Source of the DNA: Prevotella sp.
GTDB lineage: Bacteria; Bacteroidota; Bacteroidia; Bacteroidales; Bacteroidaceae
Assembly (NCBI GenBank): GCA_017509155.1
Contig: JAFWQE010000086.1
Span: forward strand, 1-52,801
DNA length: 52,801 nucleotides
Reading direction: 5' to 3'
Positions 49,692-52,801 of this stretch are shown piece after piece. Made by a program: the position numbers and the translations under genes. Position 1 is the first letter of the stretch. Each line of letters opens with the position of its first letter. The notes beneath the pieces were generated by a model that worked only from the letters and a program-made list of their open reading frames with translations, did no database searches and was not told where the DNA came from.

Positions 49692-51722
49692 TTACTTCTT
49701 GCCTCTCATCACCTTCCGCACCTCGCCGTTAGCCATCTTCACGATGTTCACACCGTTGGCGATGCTGCTGCGCATTTTTCCGTCTACTGCATAGACGGTC
49801 TTGGCATCGGTGGTCGTCTCTATAGCCTTGACGGCGGTATTGCTATTGTCGTCGGGATTGACGACAGAGCCATGAGGCGCGTTCTGCCAGTCTACTTCAA
49901 CGACTGAGACGGTGCGCTGGTTGTACATACCATGGAACACCCATACGCAGCCATTGCTGTAGTCGAGTTTGATGCCACTGACGCTGTTGGAGCTGATGCC
50001 ACTGTTCGAGGTGTCTATCTTCGTCCAGCCGTTGCCGTCGTACACTGAGATGGCACCATAGCCCGACTTCGACACGCCCCACACGTTGCCGTCTGCGTCC
50101 ACTTCTATCTGCTTGAAGAGACCACCGTCTATCTTGGTCATCGTGCTTCCGTCAAACTTCACCAGCTTGCTCTTCTGGTACTCTCCACAGCTAATCCACA
50201 AGAAGCCGTCTGCAGCGGCCTTCATGCCGACGATGGTGTTGTAGACGCTGTTGGCATCAAGGCTGTAGTATGTCCATACGCCTTCACTGCGCCTGAACAG
50301 GCCTCCTCGGTCATTCGAGCCGGCCCATACATTGCCGTTCTCGTCAATCTCTATCTGCCCCATCGAGCGGTTGCCCGGTGCATTGATGCCGCTTTCCTGC
50401 TTCCATTGTGTACCAGTGTAATGATAGACACCGTTGTTAGTAGCTGCCCAGAGCGTGAGGTCGCTGGCTATCTCCATGTCGTAGACAGCATTGACCTGCG
50501 ACGGGAATGCCTTCACTTCTGTCAGCGTACCGCCATTCTCATCCAGACGCTTCACCTTCATGCCGGCGGAACCTACATTCTGCCCTATCCACACATGTCC
50601 CTCGCAGTCTGTCCTCATCCACTTCGTCTCGCCATTCACAGGCAGCGCCTCTGCTGTTCCTTTGTCCATGTCATAGGCTGTAATGCCCTTGTTTGTAGCT
50701 ATCCACACCAAGCCTTTGGCTACTGCCTCGGCAGCGGGGTTGAAGTAGATGTCGCTGCCAAGACTTTCTGACAGGGCGCCCTGCAGGCTGACGGGCTCAA
50801 AGCTGCCATTCTTAAACCGATAGAGACCATTTGTGGTGCCCACGAAGAGCTCGTCGCCGTCGGTGTCGATGCACTTCACATATTGCAGACGCGTGTCTTT
50901 GTAGATGGTGAACGTGCCGTCTCCTTCATAGTGGCACAGACAGTCGTCAACGGCTGTCCACACGTCGCCGTCTTGCGTAATGGCCAGTGCCTTCACCGCC
51001 TTTCTGGGCAGGTTGGAATTGCTGTTGTTCAACACCTGGAACTCACCGTTCTCGTATCTGACGAGTCCCCCTTCCGATGCCATCCAAAGGACTTTGTCGG
51101 CACCGACCTTAATGGCATGGATGCTTCCGTATGGGAAGACAACGGTCTCAAGGTTGCCATCCTCCACCTTGTTCAGGAAGTATTCGCCACCGGCATCAAA
51201 GCCGCCAGCCCACACGGTGCCGCTCTGGTCGATGGCCAGGTCCTCCACATAGCTGTCGAGATCACTGTGAACCACAAAGGTGCTCTCCACCGTTCCATTC
51301 TTCATTCGGTAGAGATACTTGTCGGCCACCCATACGTTGTCACCGTCGAAAGCAATACCTTTCATGTACTGGCCAGTGAAAAAGCAGTCGTCATAGACGC
51401 TCAGCTGTCCGTCGTGCCAGCAGCCAATGCCACCTTCCTGCCCCATCAGCCAGATGTCACCGCCGTGCACCCTGATACTGCTCAGATTGCTCACGTGTGA
51501 CTTCCCGTTGCTACGGTTCAAGCACTGCTGCTCGCCCGTAAGCTTGTCAATCTGCACGACCCCATCGTCGGCCGTGCTCACGTAGACATAGTTTGCGTCG
51601 TGGTCTATGCCTGTCACGTCAGCCTTCACGGCAAGGCTGTTCCATGCTCCCAGCTGCGGCTGCGCCGAAAGCGAAAGGGCTGTAAGCAGCGCTACACCCA
51701 TCAAAATGACTCTTTTTTTCAT
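49692..51722 (-). CDS. Secreted beta-propeller protein
   Basis: A 676-residue secreted protein with a signal peptide (MKKRVILMGVALLTALSLSAQ). The body is made of repeats of about 45 residues with forms such as DGDVWTAV and ENGNVWAGSNDRGGLF that fit the two-component-regulator-type propeller (Reg_prop or Vgb-like), enough for two propellers. The end (GVNIVKMANGEVRKVMRGKK) resembles the tail of type IX sorted proteins. No kinase domain follows, so it is not a hybrid sensor. An in-frame ATG at 51743 would add seven residues to the signal. The ligand is unknown. Confidence 0.85.
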   Translation of the reverse strand: MKKRVILMGVALLTALSLSAQPQLGAWNSLAVKADVTGIDHDANYVYVSTADDGVVQIDKLTGEQQCLNRSNGKSHVSNLSSIRVHGGDIWLMGQEGGIGCWHDGQLSVYDDCFFTGQYMKGIAFDGDNVWVADKYLYRMKNGTVESTFVVHSDLDSYVEDLAIDQSGTVWAGGFDAGGEYFLNKVEDGNLETVVFPYGSIHAIKVGADKVLWMASEGGLVRYENGEFQVLNNSNSNLPRKAVKALAITQDGDVWTAVDDCLCHYEGDGTFTIYKDTRLQYVKCIDTDGDELFVGTTNGLYRFKNGSFEPVSLQGALSESLGSDIYFNPAAEAVAKGLVWIATNKGITAYDMDKGTAEALPVNGETKWMRTDCEGHVWIGQNVGSAGMKVKRLDENGGTLTEVKAFPSQVNAVYDMEIASDLTLWAATNNGVYHYTGTQWKQESGINAPGNRSMGQIEIDENGNVWAGSNDRGGLFRRSEGVWTYYSLDANSVYNTIVGMKAAADGFLWISCGEYQKSKLVKFDGSTMTKIDGGLFKQIEVDADGNVWGVSKSGYGAISVYDGNGWTKIDTSNSGISSNSVSGIKLDYSNGCVWVFHGMYNQRTVSVVEVDWQNAPHGSVVNPDDNSNTAVKAIETTTDAKTVYAVDGKMRSSIANGVNIVKMANGEVRKVMRGKK

Positions 51723-51760
51723 AATTAATGGCTTTTGTTTCATGATTGTATATTTATTTG

Positions 51761-51792
51761 CAAAGTTAATACTATTTCTATTATTATCCAAA
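51761..51792 (-). promoter_or_regulatory. Promoter of the beta-propeller gene
   Basis: TTTG (51789-51792), 20 bases and TAACTTTG (51761-51768) are a full match to the Bacteroidetes promoter. It lies inside the 3' end of the ancestral small secreted gene upstream. Confidence 0.75.
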
Positions 51793-51818
51793 TTTTCAGA
51801 GTTTTATTATCATAGAAT

Positions 51819-52019
51819 TCAAGTTTCGCATTCGCTCAACTTCTTGGAGTTCAGGAGTTCAGGAGTTACAGGAGTTACAGACGATAGTGCTGAAGGCTCT
51901 CTTAGCGTCAGTTTACAGGGGTTGGAAGTATTGTCTGAACTCCTGTCGCTCGACCTTTGGTCGCTCTGCTTGCAGAGAACTCCTGTAACTCCTGAACTCC
52001 ATCAACTTGCGAAAGTTGA
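51819..52019. mobile_element. MITE-like element, copy B
   Basis: A roughly 201-bp element between direct repeats TCATAGAAT (51810-51818 and 52021-52029), or ATCATAGAAT if ten bases are counted. Ends TCAAGTTTCGC and, reversed, TTCAACTTTCGC, and words GGAGTTCAGGAGTT match copy A at 13458-13626. It carries an extra hairpin insertion (51947-51977), identical to 7494-7524. It is inserted in the 3' end of the small gene 51908-52246. Confidence 0.85.
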
Positions 52020-52246
52020 ATCATAGAATAAATGTTTTCTCCCAATTTCAGCGTTATGGCATATATACCTTTCGGTTCTATATCCCACATATTTGAATCC
52101 AAAATATCAATGCCTGATAAGAAAGACATAGTTTCAACATCGGGAACAGATGTTTCCTGTCCTTCAGTTTCTAATATGTTCTCTGCATGAGAATATGTCA
52201 ACAAGCAAGTGAACAAAGCACAGCAAATGAGGAAAATCTTTTTCAT
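51908..52246 (-). CDS. Small exported protein with transposon-derived tail
   Basis: A 112-residue exported protein with a signal peptide (MKKIFLICCALFTCLLTYSHA). Residues to about 75 (EPKGIYAITLKLGENIYS) end in the form of a type IX-like tail. The last 37 residues (after MIQ) are read through the MITE copy B. Removing the element and one target copy restores the ending GENIYSMIIKL and a stop at 51796-51798, so the original protein had about 80 residues. The function is unknown. It shares a tail style with the neighbour at 52331. Confidence 0.75.
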   Translation of the reverse strand: MKKIFLICCALFTCLLTYSHAENILETEGQETSVPDVETMSFLSGIDILDSNMWDIEPKGIYAITLKLGENIYSMIQLSQVDGVQELQEFSASRATKGRATGVQTILPTPVN

Positions 52247-52330
52247 ATAGATGTTTTTTCTAAGATAGAAAGGAAGAAGCCGCTGGGATGCCTCAGCGTG
52301 CTCCCTCCCAATGATTGAGTAAAAGATTCT

Positions 52331-52513
52331 TTATAGGATTATCTGCCCAGCAAACACGTAGTTACCCATATATATAAATAAGGTATAGGTGCCACTGAGC
52401 GTGGCGGCGATGCCATAAGCGTGCAGGATTGCCCGCGCGTTGGCCATGGTGGCGTCCGCGTGAGCCTGCAACGATAATACCGCTCCAAGGATAAACAAGG
52501 ATAGTTTCTTCAT
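52331..52513 (-). CDS. Tiny exported protein, unknown function
   Basis: A 60-residue protein with a signal peptide (MKKLSLFILGAVLSLQAHA) and a short rest ending SGTYTLFIYMGNYVFAGQII, which looks like the last strands of a type IX sorting domain. It may be a remnant of a larger secreted protein or a real small family. It has a well-matched promoter and its own start, and lies 84 bases from the next small gene. Confidence 0.6.
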   Translation of the reverse strand: MKKLSLFILGAVLSLQAHADATMANARAILHAYGIAATLSGTYTLFIYMGNYVFAGQIIL

Positions 52514-52541
52514 GACGCAAGTGTATGTAATTAAATCTGCG

Positions 52542-52573
52542 CAAAGATATAAAAAAAACGCTTTGCCGCCAAA
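52542..52573 (-). promoter_or_regulatory. Promoter of the tiny exported protein gene
   Basis: TTTG (52570-52573), 20 bases and TATCTTTG (52542-52549) match the Bacteroidetes promoter exactly. Confidence 0.75.
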
Positions 52574-52683
52574 TTTAATTTTACACTTTTTACACTCTGA
52601 AGCTTGTAAAGTACAAGAATACAGGAACTTATAAAAATATTACATTCATTGCGCTGCCGCCCCTGCCACGCCCTTTCGTGCCT

Positions 52684-52801
52684 CTACAACTGCCTCAACG
52701 AGCTGTCCAGCTGCTTCGTGCCCTTCCTCCCGAAGAGCTTTTCATTGATGCTGGAGCAGATGTTCGTCACTTGCTGAGGGCTCTTGTCGAGGAGCGTGCT
52801 G
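52684..52801 (-). CDS. C-terminal end of an unidentified reading frame (partial)
   Basis: An open frame runs in from the window end for 38 codons (STLLDKSPQQVTNICSSINE and on) to a TAG at 52684-52686. The amino-acid mix looks protein-like, rich in Ser, Lys and Leu, but the piece is too short to name. The gene would continue beyond position 52801. Confidence 0.45.
   Translation of the reverse strand, partial: STLLDKSPQQVTNICSSINEKLFGRKGTKQLDSSLRQL

Overview
The window looks like a chromosomal segment of a Bacteroidales bacterium, most probably Prevotellaceae (Prevotella in the broad sense). Supporting signs are promoters of the Bacteroidetes type (TTTG, 19-20 nt, TAnnTTTG) before many genes, phylum-typical families (DUF3127, DUF4835, DUF5103, DUF5715, PPi-dependent phosphofructokinase, serC-serA-DUF1015 cluster), weak Shine-Dalgarno sequences, and secreted proteins ending in type IX-like tails. 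No sequence search could be run, so the genus is an inference.

Layout. 0.3-7.5 kb: a DUF3127 gene (minus), then dnaN, a DnaQ-like exonuclease, DUF4835, recN and a protease-like/TPR protein in one direction. 7.6-10.7 kb: galE, an rRNA 2'-O-methyltransferase framed by inverted arrays of short repeats, and a YigZ-family gene. 10.7-16.2 kb (minus): DUF1015, a HIT protein, serA, serC (serine synthesis) and dbpA. 16.2-19.4 kb: an accessory island with a 348-bp hairpin repeat, a DUF262-HNH protein, an EcoRI-type adenine methyltransferase and a long structured RNA or leader. 19.5-25.5 kb: ispE, a NUDIX hydrolase, tRNA-Gly(CCC), tRNA-Thr(CGT), a DUF5715 peptidase-like protein and a large secreted repeat protein. 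25.9-36.4 kb (plus): phoH, purC, ubiE/menG, aroE, TPM-lemA-TPM, purM, a small zinc-finger lipoprotein, prfA and pyrF. 36.5-39.3 kb (minus): a GH25 lysozyme and PPi-phosphofructokinase. 39.4-46.2 kb (plus): a small unknown, a PlsC-like acyltransferase, an amidase-like lipoprotein, another small unknown, a YgiQ radical SAM protein and a PP2C-like phosphatase. 46.2-52.8 kb (minus): DUF5103, hisB, a membrane protein, a secreted beta-propeller, two tiny exported proteins and the end of a further reading frame.

Most genes are housekeeping: replication and repair, serine, purine, pyrimidine, shikimate, menaquinone and isoprenoid metabolism, translation and the envelope. What stands out is the intergenic DNA. 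Nearly every large gap holds an element built from short words (such as GGAGTTCA, GGTCGTTT, GAGAGGTAA, GATGAAG, CCCTCCC) repeated in arms that face each other as inverted repeats. Two copies of one such element (13.46 and 51.82 kb) share ends and core and each lies between 9-bp direct repeats, so this family behaves like a non-autonomous transposable element. One copy has overwritten the stop codon of a small secreted protein. Another repeat family has been translated into the tail of PhoH. The accessory methyltransferase/DUF262-HNH pair with its RNA leader is the best candidate for an uncharacterised defence system.
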